Counted from the stretch's first letter, positions 1 through 10,529 are shown. The stretch is 64,000 nucleotides of DNA from Orobanche coerulescens (GCA_033398695.1 CM065815.1:7248501-7312500); one strand, 5' to 3'. Notes: a model not told the origin generated them from the sequence alone. Translations and numbers: made by a program.

Positions 1-633
1 TTTAAGGTGATAGCTTTCACACCGTTATTTGCTAACGTGTAGCTCTTTTCACCAATTACTCCTTTTTTTAGGGAATAGAATTTTTGCAGAAAATCATTTA
101 TTAGTTAAGCATGAAAAATCAAAAACTCCACAAATTAAGTAAATTTCAGTTCTATTTTTCATCAACCGACTGATTCTTCTTTTCTCAAGGTAACGAATGA
201 CTCGATTATATATGATAACTACAAGGTTTGGAAAGAGAGATTAAGGCTCAAAAATTTTGGAATATATAATTTTTTAACCTGTTTAAAACGATTTTAGAAG
301 CTTGTATATAGCTAACTTATTGGTGTTATGGCCAGATCTACAAATCTCACAAATCAAAATAATATATATATATATATATATATATTAATATATATAACTT
401 GAAATATATATACACTAAACCTAAAAAAAAAATCAATGCCAAATAATAAAAACACACCACACACTACAATAATCAAAACATACCACAATCATAATCAAAA
501 TAAACATCATAGTTCAAAAACAAACAAAATAAACACACAAGTTCCAAAACATCCCCAAACTTGAAAGTAAAATTGTCCCGAGTTTTTTTTAGAATTTAAA
601 AGCATGTGAGAAAACAGAAAACTCCCTGAAATT
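1..633. other. Non-coding tail of the Athila element, with (TA)n tract
   Basis: No gene is visible here. The stretch lies downstream (minus-strand sense) of the Athila third ORF and is AT-rich, with an uninterrupted TA dinucleotide tract near 361-386. The Athila 3' LTR should follow on this side, but I see no match to the LTR terminus found at 31014, so it is either left of the window or lost. Confidence 0.6.
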
Positions 634-1702
634 CTAGCTTTTTGATCCTCCAGGTGTGTCGTCAGGGATGTTTAGAAAACGAAAAAGCTTTTCAAAGCAC
701 TTCTCCGTTTCTAATTGTCGGTCGATTATTTCATTCTGATTTCTCAAAATTTCAGCCTGGGATGTTTCTAATCCCTGAACTATTTCAAGCAAATTTGCCT
801 CAAAAGGCGTCAAGTCATCATCGGCATCCTCCTCGTGCTCATATTTCTCCTCGTGGCTACTTTCCTCTTCCGGTTCCAAACATGCCCATTTGCTCCTTAA
901 TTGAGTACTTCGAAAAATACTACTCCGGCCGTTTAGTCGATCCCCATGCGTTAATATATCATCCCCCGCCGAAATTTTTACTCTCTGGCTCCTGCAAATA
1001 CTGATGATAAGGCAGGGGTATGGCATCTTCTGCCTAGTCGGGACCATGCCGGCATAGTGACAAATAGTAGTATAAATGTGAGTACCCAAATCCATTTTTA
1101 CCCCTCGGCGGATAGCAAATAAACCTCGCAGGTGGCCAATGGAAACTGTCGTCAGAGTCGAAGTCGGGTAAATACTCCCGGTTGCCCACATCCATAAGTA
1201 CCAAGCATCATCAATGAGGTCCGTCTGGTTGTATCGGGGTTTGATCATCCCAATACTGTCATGCAGCCCAGCGTAAAACCTTATCATCCGGCACATCCTT
1301 ATTAGGTAAGATAGAAATGTCAACCGCGTTAGTACAATTAACCCCCAAATACTTGTTAATGACATCCGGTGAAAAATTAATCGATTTCCCATTCACAGTC
1401 GTTTGATGATAAGTAGGCGACCCTACCTGCCCAATAGAATTGTTGAAAGTATTGTAAAAGTTTAGGGTCAAGGTCGGGTTACCATTTGGGAGTTCAAAAA
1501 TGAATTTTTCCCACCCGTTGTCTATGAATTTTTGGATGAACGGGCTAGTGATAGTGTCTCTATCCAAATCGCCAATAAAATCATCAAGTTTGAACAATCT
1601 CTCCTTAATGCACTTTGTGTTTTGATTTCTTTGCGGTGGTGCCGGTTCTTGAGACGACGAACCGACCTTTTCTTTTCCTTTTGACGATTTCTTCGGTGCC
1701 AT
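634..1702 (-). pseudogene. Athila third ORF (env-like / putative plant transposon protein), frameshifted
   Basis: This ORF begins with ATG at 1700-1702 (MAPKKSSKGKEK, a Lys/Ser-rich start) and reads to about 1265, where the frame is lost; it continues in a second frame to a stop at 634-636. The first part has the FIQKFIDNGWEKF and INKYLGVNC style seen in the so-called putative plant transposon proteins of Athila relatives. The C-terminal part has an acidic stretch (EPEEESSHEEKYEHEED) and a likely coiled coil near the end. I see no convincing signal peptide or membrane segment, so env-like refers only to its position after pol. A leader intron and own TATA box seem to lie upstream (separate entries). 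Function is unknown. Confidence 0.7.
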
Positions 1703-1704
1703 CC

Positions 1705-2046
1705 CTGAAATTAAACAAAATCAACTTCCTTTTCATCACTAGACTATAATCATCAAGCAAAACCAACAAAAACATAAAAAAAATTCAAAGATTTTCGTTG
1801 TGGCATTTCGTCGGACACCTTGAGTTCATAGTTTTTTAACAAGTTTTTTCATTCAAACTCAAATCCACAAAGTCACCACAAATCAATGAATCAAATAACC
1901 ACACAAATATCAACAATACTAACAACTAAACATGATTCAATCAACGAATCTTACGAAAATAGGAATCGAAAAACAAATATGAAGCGAGAAACTAAAACTT
2001 ATAAAAATAAAAAATATATAAATTGAAACAAGGATTGAGAGAAAAC
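1705..2046 (-). other. Predicted leader intron of the Athila third ORF
   Basis: On the minus strand a donor-like CAG|GTTTTC occurs at 2047/2046, and a pyrimidine-rich acceptor TTTAATTTCAG ends at 1705, only two bases before the ATG at 1702. The 342 bp between are T-rich as plant introns are. Splicing would join a short 5' leader directly to the start codon. This is inferred from signals only; no transcript was seen. Confidence 0.55.
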
Positions 2047-2193
2047 CTGATGATTTATGTGTTAATGTTGATAGGAGAATGAATTGTATTGAAGAATTTG
2101 AGTTTTAGAAAGTAGGGATTTAGAAGGGGAAAAAAATTCGGAACTGCTCCTCTTCTCCCGCCGAGTTTGTGAATCTGTGATTCCAAGTCTCGT

Positions 2194-2204
2194 TTTTTTA
2201 TATA
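2194..2204 (-). promoter_or_regulatory. Candidate internal TATA box for the Athila third ORF
   Basis: The minus strand reads CTATATAAAAAA here, directly downstream of the palindrome cluster at 2214-2377 and about 490 bp before the ORF ATG, with a predicted intron in between. The same order (palindromes, then TATA) is found in the Athila LTR, which supports a promoter role. Confidence 0.5.
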
Positions 2205-2206
2205 GA

Positions 2207-2390
2207 TGTATAGTTACGGCCGTAACATTCCCAATTTACGGCCGTATGGAGCATTCGTTTTTTTGGAAAAAATTTGAGTTACGGTCGTAACATACAAGAG
2301 TTACGGCCGTATGTAGCGTTCGTTTTTTAGACAGTTTTTTAAGTTACGGCCGTAACTCTTGTACGTTACGGCCGTAAGGTGCTTTCGGAA
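2207..2390. repeat. Six TTACGGCCGTAA palindromes in a ~65-bp tandem repeat
   Basis: Perfect or near-perfect 12-bp palindromes TTACGGCCGTAA lie at 2214, 2236, 2279, 2301, 2344 and 2366. They come in three tandem units of about 65 bp, each with a pair spaced 22 bp apart. Two more copies of the same palindrome are in the Athila LTR (30584 and 30606), also 22 bp apart. The pairing and spacing suggest protein-binding sites rather than chance. Confidence 0.85.
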
Positions 2391-2654
2391 AAATCATATT
2401 GGAACAACATACAGCCATAAGACGTATTATTATTTTTTTTTTAGTTTTTTTTTTTGTTTTTTAGAAAATTATAATTATTATATGTGTGAGAATAATGAAA
2501 GAAAGACTCCCTGGATTTTATGAACGATATGATCCTTGCTCTTGTTGTTGAATCTTTCTGTGTTACCCCCAAACTTATTTTGCAAAATAATAGAGATTGG
2601 GTCGCCTCCCAATAAGCGCTTTGTTTAACGTCCTTAGCTTGACTTCTCGTCTGA
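2391..2654. other. Non-coding spacer between Athila integrase and palindrome array
   Basis: AT-rich spacer with a long T tract (about 2430-2462). No gene or RNA is seen. Confidence 0.5.
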
Positions 2655-3785
2655 TCAATTAGGTATTTCCAGCATTATGATTGACTTTGTTGTCGAGAAT
2701 TCTCCTCTCAGATATGGCTTTAACCGTTGTCCGTTTACTTTGAAACTCCCGTCGGTTGTATTATAAATCTCCACAGCTCCATGAGAAAACACCTCTTTGA
2801 TCGTGTAAGGGCCCATCCATCGTGATCGCAGCTTACCCGGAAACAGACGCAGTCGTGCATTAAAAAGGAGAACTTGGTCTCCTGTTTTAAAATCTCTTCT
2901 TAGAATTTTGCTGTCATGCCATCTTTTTGTTATTTCTTTGTAGATTTTGGCATTTTCATATGAGTCGAGTCGTATTTCATCCAACTCATTTAACTGCAAC
3001 AACCTTTTCTTTCCAGCCAAATGTTCGTCAAAGTTTAATTTTTTTATAGCCCAAAAGGCTCGATGTTCAAGTTCTACTGGCAGGTGACATGTTTTTCCAA
3101 AAATCAAACGAAATGAAGACATGCCTATCGGTGTCTTATAAGCTGTTCTGTAAGCTCAAAGCGCATCATCCAGCTTTTTCGACCAATCTTTCCGAGATGA
3201 GTCGACTGTCATCTCAAGTATACGTTTCAGTTCATGATTGGAGACCTCGACTTGTCCACTGGTTTGTGGGTGATAAGAGGTAGCGACACGGTGTTTTACT
3301 CCGAATTTGGTCAATAGAGCCTTAACCTGGTGATTGCAGAAATGAGATCCGCCATCACTGATAATAACTCTCGGAGTTCCGAAGTGAGTGAATATATTTT
3401 TCTTTAGAAAATTTACCACGACCTTAGCTTCGTTTGTTGGTAACGCAACAGCCTCCACCCATTTAGATATGTAGTCCACAGCTGCAAGGATGTATTCATT
3501 AGAGAACGATGATGGAAAGGGTCCCATGAAATCAATTCCCCAAACGTCGAAAATTTCAACTTCAAGGATGAAATTCATTGGCATTTCATTTCTTTTTGAT
3601 ATGTTTCCATGTCTTTGGCACCGGTCACACTTAGAGACAAGTGTATGTGCATCTTTGAACAGAGTGGGCCAATAGAATCCTGCTTCAAGAATTTTTGGTG
3701 CTGTTTTTGAACCCCCAAAATGTCCCCGTAGTGAGAGGAATGACATCTTTCTAATACCTTCTCCATTTCTTCTTCCGGTATGCAT
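2655..3785 (-). pseudogene. Athila integrase, with in-frame stop
   Basis: The upstream part (3785-3156) has the integrase zinc-binding region ending in CDRCQRHG and then the catalytic core: the first Asp in GIDFMGPF, the second in ISDGGSHF, and the Glu in GQVEVSN, so the DDE triad is present. A stop at 3156-3158 interrupts what should read ...DDALWAYRTA; the downstream part continues in the same frame to 2655 with the conserved [20 protein letters not shown] block and the C-terminal [10 protein letters not shown] region. The stop is TGA where relatives have TGG, a single G-to-A change. Integrase would insert the element cDNA. The chain joins the RNase H region upstream through a frameshift near 3720. 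Confidence 0.85.
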
Positions 3786-4510
3786 CTCCGGATGATTTGA
3801 TCAGGTCCTTGTCTGAACAATAGAAGATCTTCCCAGTAATAGTATTTCAACTCGGAGAAGAATTTTTTCTTTTGATGATGGGAAAAATTTGGGTGAATTA
3901 TTCCACTTACAAGGAAATTAACGATGTCTGCATACCATGGTGCATTTTGTTTTTCCTGCATATTAGAGATTTGGAACAGTTGTTCATCCAGAAATACTTC
4001 ATTTATTTCCTTCTCTTGAGCATTGTTTTGGTCTAGTCTAGAGAGATGATCCGCCACTTGGTTTTTTGTTCCCTTTCTGTCTCTGATTTCTATGTTGAAT
4101 TCTTGCATAAGTAGAACCCATTGGATTAGCCTTGACTTTGCATCTTGCTTTGTCATTAAATATTTCAAAGCTGAATGATCAGTGTAGATAATGACCTTCG
4201 ATCCCAATAAGTAGGATCTAAATTTATCAAAGGCATAAACCACTGCAAGCATCTCTTTTTCAGTTGTTGTGTAGTTCAGCTGAGCATCATTCATAGTCCT
4301 GCTAGCATAATGGATCACTTGCATCATTTTATCCTTCTTCTGACCCAGTACGGCCCCCACAGCATAATCACTTGCATCGCACATCAGAATGAATGGAATA
4401 GTCCAATCTGGAGAAATGATGATTGGAGCTGATGTAAGCTTATCCTTCAAAGTTGCAAAGGCCACGTGGCATTCATTTGTGAAAAGGAATGGTGTATCTT
4501 TCTCAAGCAA
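3575..4510 (-). pseudogene. Athila RNase H and integrase N-terminus
   Basis: The start of this stretch is the end of the RT connection domain ([10 protein letters not shown]), followed by an RNase H of the reverse-transcriptase type: the first Asp in [13 protein letters not shown], the Glu in [12 protein letters not shown], and the TDHSALKYL block, then [16 protein letters not shown]. It runs into the integrase N-terminal region ([21 protein letters not shown]). The frame breaks around 3720 inside the HHCC region, where reading continues in another frame (3785 onward). A short deletion at about 4560 separates it from the RT upstream and removes the usual FYRRF residues. Confidence 0.85.
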
Positions 4511-4545
4511 AGAACATAGAGGTTTTGCTATTTTTGAGAAATCTT

Positions 4546-6336
4546 TTATGAACCTCCGACTGCATGCCCGAGAAAACTCCTTACTCCTTTCACCGAAATT
4601 GGTGGAGGAAGTTTTGGAATCACTTGGATCTTTGCCTTATCGACTTCAATTCCATGTTGTGAGATTCTATGGCCAAGTACGATTCCTTCCTGGACCATGA
4701 AGTGACATTTTTCCCAATTGAGAACTAGATTTGTGTCTTCACATCTTTCCAAGACCATGCCTAAGTGATTTAGGCATTTATCAAATGAATCTACGAAAAC
4801 CAAGAAATCGTCCATGAAAATTTCAATGAATTTTTCAACCATGTCTGAGAATATTGACATCATGCATCTCTGAAATGTGGCTGGAGCATTGCACAATCCG
4901 AATGGGATTCTTCTATAGGCAAATGTTCGATAAGGGCATGTGAATGTTGTTTTCTCTTGGTCTTCTGGGGCTATTACGATTTGGTTGTACCATGAATAGT
5001 CGTCGAGAAAACAGTAGTAAGAATGTCCCGCCAATCTATCGAGCATTTGATCAATAAAGGGGAGTGGAAAATGATCTTTTCTGGTCGTCTTGTTGAGCTT
5101 CCTGTAATCAATGCACATTCTCCATCCTGTGATGGGTCGTGTTGGTATAAGTTCATTGTGCTCGTTCTCTATGATTGTGATTCCACTCTTTTTGGACACT
5201 ATATATACAGGGCTCACCCATGGACTATCTGAGATTGGATAAATGATTCCTGCGTCAAGTAATTTAAGAATCTCTGCTTTCACAATTTCCTTCATGTTTG
5301 GATTCAAACATCGTTGATGCTCAATTGAAGGTTTGCAGTCATCTTCCATCAAAATTTTGTGTGTGCATATAGAGGGGCTTATTCCTCTAATGTCCGCAAT
5401 AGTCCATCCAATTGCTCTTTTGTGATTCCTCAATACCCTTAGTAATTTCCCTTTTTCAAGTTCGGTTAATATGTTAGATATGATGACTGGAAGTGTAGAG
5501 GAAATGCCCAAGTAAGCGTATCTCAAATGTGTGGGTAGAGGTTTGAGATCAAGTATTGGAGCTTCTTGTAAAGAAGGTAGGGGTTTAGCGGAGCTTGTCC
5601 CCAATTCTTCAAAATGTGAATGCCTTCTTAAGGGTGGTAGTGCTTCTAGATAGTTAACTGTTTTGGCCAAGTGATATTCTTCTTCCATGCTGGTTAGAGA
5701 ATTTGCTATACATGTCTCAAGAGGATCTTTAGATAGAATTTTCTCCAAAGACTTGTTTACCATGGCTTCAATTGCGTCTATTCTTAGACAATACTCATCT
5801 GTGGAGGGATGATTCAAAGTTTTTAGGACATCGAAGATGACATGTTCGTCTTCCACTCTGAGAATTAGCTTTCCTTCATAGACGTCAATAAGAGCACGTC
5901 TAGTTGTGAGAAATGGTCGCCCCAAAATAATGGGAATATCCTGATCTTCTTCCATGTCAAGAATGATAAAATCTGCTGGAAATATGAATTTATCAACCTT
6001 GACGAGCACATCTTCTATTATCCCACGTGGATATTTGATTGACCGATCAGCTAATTGTAGTGAAACTGTTGTTGCTTTTGCTTCTCCCAAGTTCAGTTTG
6101 TTGAAAATTGACAGGGGCATCAAGTTGATACTTGCTCCTAAATCACAAAGAGCTTTGCCAAAATTCATTTCACCAATTGTACACGGGATTGTGAAAGTTC
6201 CCGGATCTTTTAGCTTTGGTGGCAACTTCTTTTGTAGTATTGCGCTACATTCCTCTGTTAGCATGACAGTTTCGTATTCTTCAAGCCTTTGTTTGTTGGA
6301 AAGAATATCTTTCATAAATTTGGCATAGCTTGTCAT
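4546..6336 (-). pseudogene. Athila protease and reverse transcriptase
   Basis: A 596-residue stretch. Near residues 60-120 there is a retroviral-type aspartic protease with DLGAS at 65-69 (most relatives have D-L/S-G-A-S) and IILGRPFL further on. From about residue 370 comes the reverse transcriptase: SPWVSPV, GWRMCIDYRKLN, PFGLCNAPATFQRCM and the catalytic FMDDF at 507-511, where most families have YxDD. The first residue follows directly on a stop at 6337-6339, which is TAA where relatives have CAA (Gln), so gag and pol were one polyprotein. The frame is lost at the C-terminus by a small deletion. Confidence 0.9.
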
Positions 6337-6847
6337 TTATGCTAGAGCATCGGCAAAAGGAATATTGATGTGTAGCTTTTTAAAAATTTCCAAGAGTTCC
6401 TCGAATTGAGCATCGAGCTTGTGATTCTCCAACCGTTGAGGAAATGGGATAGGTGGAACATAAGATTTTGTAGCAACTGGACCTTTTTGAGATGTAGGTC
6501 CTGATTCAGATTCTTTTTCTGATTCTTGATTTTGTTTATCTTTTTGTTTTTCCATAGAAATTTCTGGCAGCTGCACTCCACTTCTTGTTGTGATAGCTTG
6601 GATATTTTCCCTTGGATTTACCTCAGTATTGCTAGGTAACATGCCATGAGATCTTTCTGAAAGTATTTTGGCCATTTGGCCAACTTGTGTCTCCAGATTT
6701 TTAATTGAAGCATCATTGCGTTGTTGATACTTCAATTGTTGTTCAGCTAGCTTCGTGATTGCTTCTTCCCACCCGGGCTTCTTTTCTTGATGTGTTGGAT
6801 TCAACACATTGTTGTTGTTTGCATAAGAAAAATTTGGATGATTTTTG
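6337..6847 (-). pseudogene. Athila gag, C-terminal part (left of the nested insertion)
   Basis: This continues the gag that starts at 29314. It begins at the insertion point with ...NHPNFSYANNNN, then AITKLAEQQLKYQQRNDASIKNLETQVGQMAKIL, a coiled-coil-like stretch typical of Athila gag, then NIQAITTRSGVQL before the protease. It stops at 6337-6339 (TAA). The last five bases at the junction (6843-6847, ttttg) are one copy of the Tekay-1 target duplication. Confidence 0.85.
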
Positions 6848-7084
6848 TGTAATATCCGCATTTTTCTTTCCCTTGTATTTTCATTTTCGGTGTATTTCTC
6901 GGTTGTAGTAGCCCTCGTGTATCTTTCAGCGTATCTTTTCAGTCATGTATTGATCTGATTCTCGTAATTGTTGTACGGAACTGCCGTTTCGGGGTTGCCG
7001 TGGATCCATTCTGTGTTATGACGCGTTTGAGAAGTTCCATTTGATGTTTCGTTCATATTCCAGTGTTTTGGACCGATTATGTTT

Positions 7085-7655
7085 CGTACCTAGCGCACGC
7101 TATGCTTGCTGCATAGCGCACGCTGAGGGGCCCTTAGTAGCGCACGCTACGGATGCTTCGTAGCGCGCTAGAGAGCAAGCCTGGGAGTGGCAGTGCTGAT
7201 TCTAGCCCTCTGGACTGGCGGATTAGCGTACGCTACGTAGTCTAGCGCACGCTAATGTCGGGGGCTAGCGCACGCTGAGTTTCCAGTAGCGTGCGCTAGC
7301 ATGAGTGTCCAGTACTGGACAGTTTACTAGTGGACTCAATCTGTTGCTCAGGTAGCGCACGTTATTGGTCGATAGCGTGCGCTACCGATACACTTTAGCG
7401 CATGCTACGTTTGGTGGATAGCGCGCGCTAACCGGATCAGGAGTGTACTGGACAGTTGCTTCTGGACTCGGCTGATGTCCAGGTAGCGCAAGCTATTGGT
7501 CGATAGCGCGCGCTACCGAGAGATTATTAGCGCACGCTACATTTCGAGTAAGACGCTAACGCCGTAAACTGCTACCGGATCGAACGCTAATCGTTTGCCT
7601 ATAGTTTTATCCCGTTAGCGCACGCTAACCTTGAGGATTAGCGCGCGCTAACACT
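7085..7655. repeat. Cluster of ~17 TAGCGCRCGCTA palindromes upstream of the LTR TATA box
   Basis: About 17 copies of a 12-bp motif close to TAGCGCACGCTA or TAGCGCGCGCTA lie in 570 bp, with irregular 15-60 bp spacing. The half-sites TAGCGC/GCGCTA make it palindromic. Some copies are changed by one or two bases (for example TAGCGTACGCTA near 7223). The cluster stops about 10 bp before the TATA box. The spacing argues against a simple satellite. Confidence 0.9.
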
Positions 7656-7662
7656 CTCTGGC

Positions 7663-7670
7663 TATATAAA
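7663..7670 (+). promoter_or_regulatory. Tekay-1 5' LTR TATA box
   Basis: TATATAAA follows the palindrome cluster and precedes the purine/pyrimidine-mixed leader. The identical sequence is in the 3' LTR at 26732-26739. Transcription would start roughly 30 bp downstream. Confidence 0.65.
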
Positions 7671-8280
7671 CCAGGGAGTTGACCGAGATGAACACAATTT
7701 CTCATTTCTTCCTCCTCTCCGCGGCTAAGGCGATTCCGGGCGATTTTCTTGGCGATTTCTTCCTCCAATCATCTCATCCAACATCTTTCTCGAGTTCTTG
7801 GTGTATTATAACAACATCAACACGAATCTTTCATCCTAATCCAAGGTAAATCTCTTAGAACCCTACTTTTGGATAATTTGGGGGTTTTGGGGTTTTCTTC
7901 CGATCCGTTCCGTTTTGTTGGTGGATTCATGAGGAATATGATTAATCTTGTTGATATCATCAGTCTTCCTACGGATTCGTGTATATTTTCATGGTTTTGC
8001 GAAATCGAGAGGGCTTGGTTGTGTTCCGCCCTCATTGTTATTTTTATACGAATATACATGAATCGTAGGCGGGTTTTCGGGTGTATTCCATTTCTGTATT
8101 CGTCTAGAGTTGGTTGTGATTGTATTCTTCGAATCGTTAGGTTCGGGTTCGTTGGTTCCTAGCATTCGTCGGTGACTTTCCTTTCCGTTCGTTGCGTCGT
8201 CAATTATTCAAGGCAAGTAATTCTTGGAAACCTTTATGCTTAACGTGAAATGGTAATGTATATTGTGTGTGCTTTACTCA

Positions 8281-8510
8281 CCTCGGGAGGGTCCGACGGG
8301 GCCTCGAGAGAATCTATGGCTTCGTCCTGGATTCATGAGTTTGATTCGCTAGCCAGCTCGGGAGGGTCCTTAGAGGCCTCGAGTGGGATTCGTGGCTTCG
8401 TCCCGATCCTAGGTGACGTGTGGTGCTTGATTTGTTTTGTGAATGTGGCCAGCTCGGGAGGGTCCTTAGAGGCCTCGAGTGGGATTCGTGGCTTCGTCCC
8501 GGTCCTAGGC
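8281..8510 (+). repeat. Tandem GGTCC-rich repeats in Tekay-1 5' LTR
   Basis: Three copies of a roughly 50-60 bp unit starting CTCGGGAGGGTCC and ending with CTTCGTCC..CCTAGG lie about 75-100 bp apart. The first unit has the core TCCGACGGG that also recurs in the other Tekay-type LTRs of this window. The same triplet is in the 3' LTR at about 27350-27580. Short ORFs over it are by-products of the repeat. Confidence 0.8.
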
Positions 8511-9069
8511 AAATTATTTGTGACTGTTTGTTTCCGGAAAAGACATGTCTGGTTTGGTTTTTGAAATGATATTGGTGCATGTACTATGAAATGTGTAAGC
8601 GATTGGTTTGCCTTGATTACTTGTACTAGCGTAATTGCTAACCTCTTTGGGGACCCGTTGTGGGGAAATTCTTGTTATAGATTTCAGGTTATGATCATCC
8701 GGACGAGCGAGCACTGGGACAGTACGAGGATGTTGGCCAGGGCCGTTGACATATGCCTTTGGGTCATCTTATTTCTTTTGCCTACTTCGATATGGTTGTT
8801 TTCACATTTATAAACTTATAGATTGTACTTGCGAGTACTTAGGATTTTCATTTCGAACTCCGTTTGTATTACCCGATATTTCTACATTATTGGTTGATGC
8901 TTAATTCGCCGGTTGCTCCGGGCGTATTTTTATTTGTTGTATTACTAAAATATGTGTCCTCGCTAACCGAGATGGTTAGTCGAATGGAGTTTTCTTGCTG
9001 TAGCCTGGTGGGTCCCATGTATGGGTCCACGGCACAGTAATATACTCTGAATATCTCGGGGGTGTTACA

Positions 9070-9092
9070 GAAAATGATATCGGAACACTAGG
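9070..9092 (+). other. Tekay-1 primer binding site (degenerate)
   Basis: Directly after the LTR, TGATATCGGAAC resembles the initiator-Met tRNA complement TGGTATCAGAGC with several mismatches. The better preserved version is next to the LARD LTR at 34301. Confidence 0.55.
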
Positions 9093-9307
9093 TTTATGGA
9101 TACCTAGGCTTGTAGGTTATTTGGGTCTAGTCGTGTTTTGTTTTGCATATTGTCACGCCGCTGCCAGCATCTCGGTACTTCCAGTGCTCGTAAGTTTTCT
9201 TATTCGGCTTTTCTGTTTCGTGCATTGTATTTTCACTTCTTGAATCGTAGTTCCTTTTTCCTCCCTTACTCATCATCGATATACCTCTGTTACCTCTTAA
9301 CACCAGT

Positions 9308-10243
9308 ATGGATGCCGGAGGAAACCGTGGTCGTGGTCGTGGACGTGGTCGTGGACGCGGCCGAGGACGTGGGGCAGCCGGTGGGGCGGCCACGTCGCAT
9401 TCTTCAGGAGCCGGCAGTACCGGTGTCCGTCATAGTCATGCTTATTCTCAGGAGCGCGCCGATCTTGGTATTGCGGCTGTTATGCAGCAAATGGTTAACC
9501 AGATGGCGGCGATAGCTCAGGTGGTTCAGAATCCGGATCCGACCCATGCTAATCGGGGCGGAGCGGATCGCTGGCTTCAGGATGTCATCAAGATGCATCC
9601 TCCTCAGTTCTCGGGAGCTTCGGACCCGATCGGCTGGGAGGGATGGATCAAGGAGACATCTAAAGTCTTCGTTGCCACCAACTGTCCCGAGGATCTTAAG
9701 GTCCCTATTGCCCAGTACTTTCTCACTGGGGATGCTACGGATTGGTGGGAGGCCGTTGGGTCCAAAGACCATGTTTCTTCGTGGACCGAATTTCAGGAAT
9801 TGATGGAGACCGAATATTGTCCGTGGCCAGTCAGACAGGCTCGAGTGCATGCTTTCTATGATGCTCAACCACGGGATATTCCCGTATCCCAAGCTATTAC
9901 CGATTTTAACAAGGAGTTGGGCTATGTGAAGACCCAAGTTGTCGAAGAGAGCGACAAAATTTTCCATTTTTCCAGGAGGATGAAACTGTCCGTTCGGGAC
10001 TATATGTCTGGGCTCATCTGTACTACTTTGAAGGATTATCAGAGTCGAGCTCTTGCTTATGATATGTCGGTGACGGCTAGTGCGGCGGTCCGAGAGAGTA
10101 AGAAGCAGAAATCCGCTGGGGATTTCTCGGGTTACAAGGGTGGAAGTCAGCCGAAATCTCAACCTGCAAATATTTCTACGGGTGGTTCGGCTCGTTTCTC
10201 TGGGAGTTTTCGAAGTGCCGCCGAACCTTCGTCCGGACCCTGA
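9308..10243 (+). pseudogene. Tekay-1 gag (capsid part)
   Basis: ATG at 9308 opens 311 codons. Residues 5-22 are an Arg-Gly repeat (GRGRGRGRGRG), a nucleic-acid-binding type tail. From about residue 90 to 260 it matches the retrotransposon gag fold: MHPPQFSGASDPIGWEGWI, YFLTGDATDWWEAV, ELMETEYCPWPVRQ. The stop at 10241-10243 comes before the zinc knuckles, which follow in broken form at about 10255-10345 (a degenerate first CCHC, then CNTCGAGHKASL with its last Cys lost to a stop). The capsid part itself is intact, so the protein could still be made, but without its RNA-binding knuckles. Confidence 0.85.
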
Positions 10244-10529
10244 GATGATTTAACCGTGGCAAGCCGTGCCACGTGAACCGGGAGTGTCCTCGTCCACCTT
10301 TGACTTGTAATACTTGTGGCGCGGGCCATAAGGCTTCTTTGTGAGAAGCTCGAGACAATTTCGCGGCGCCGTTCTTCTCACCCAGACCTATGGAGCCGAG
10401 TGTGAACCAGGCTCATTTGCTCCGCCGCCACCTCCAAGTGCCGGCCGAGGTAGGGGTCGGGTCAGCCGCTAGAGGAGGAGCTTCGGTGTCGGGCCCGCCA
10501 ACCGCGTATCTACGAGATGAGGAGGGCCG

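Larger units (their letters stand above)
6848..9069 (+). repeat. Tekay-1 5' LTR
   Basis: Starts TGTAATATCC and ends GGGGTGTTACA, followed at once by the primer site. In order it holds the palindrome cluster (7091-7652), TATA box (7663-7670), a donor-like CAAG|GTAAAT at 7845, a GC-type donor-like AAG|GCAAGT at 8212, tandem GGTCC repeats (8281-8510) and an acceptor-like TTTCAG at 8687. The 3' LTR copy differs by few substitutions, so the insertion is fairly young. Confidence 0.9.

Noticed and set aside
7085..7655. CRISPR-like array
   Set aside because: The short palindromes have irregular spacing and lie in a plant LTR promoter; no uniform spacers or cas genes.
8250..8580. ORFs in the LTR tandem repeats (also 27319-27649, 32989-33393, 47801-48205, 49265-49899)
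   Set aside because: They follow the repeat period, occur in LTR leaders and lack any domain.
9404..10162. 252-codon minus-strand ORF
   Set aside because: Antisense to the Tekay-1 gag, no known motif, and gag on the plus strand explains the open frame.
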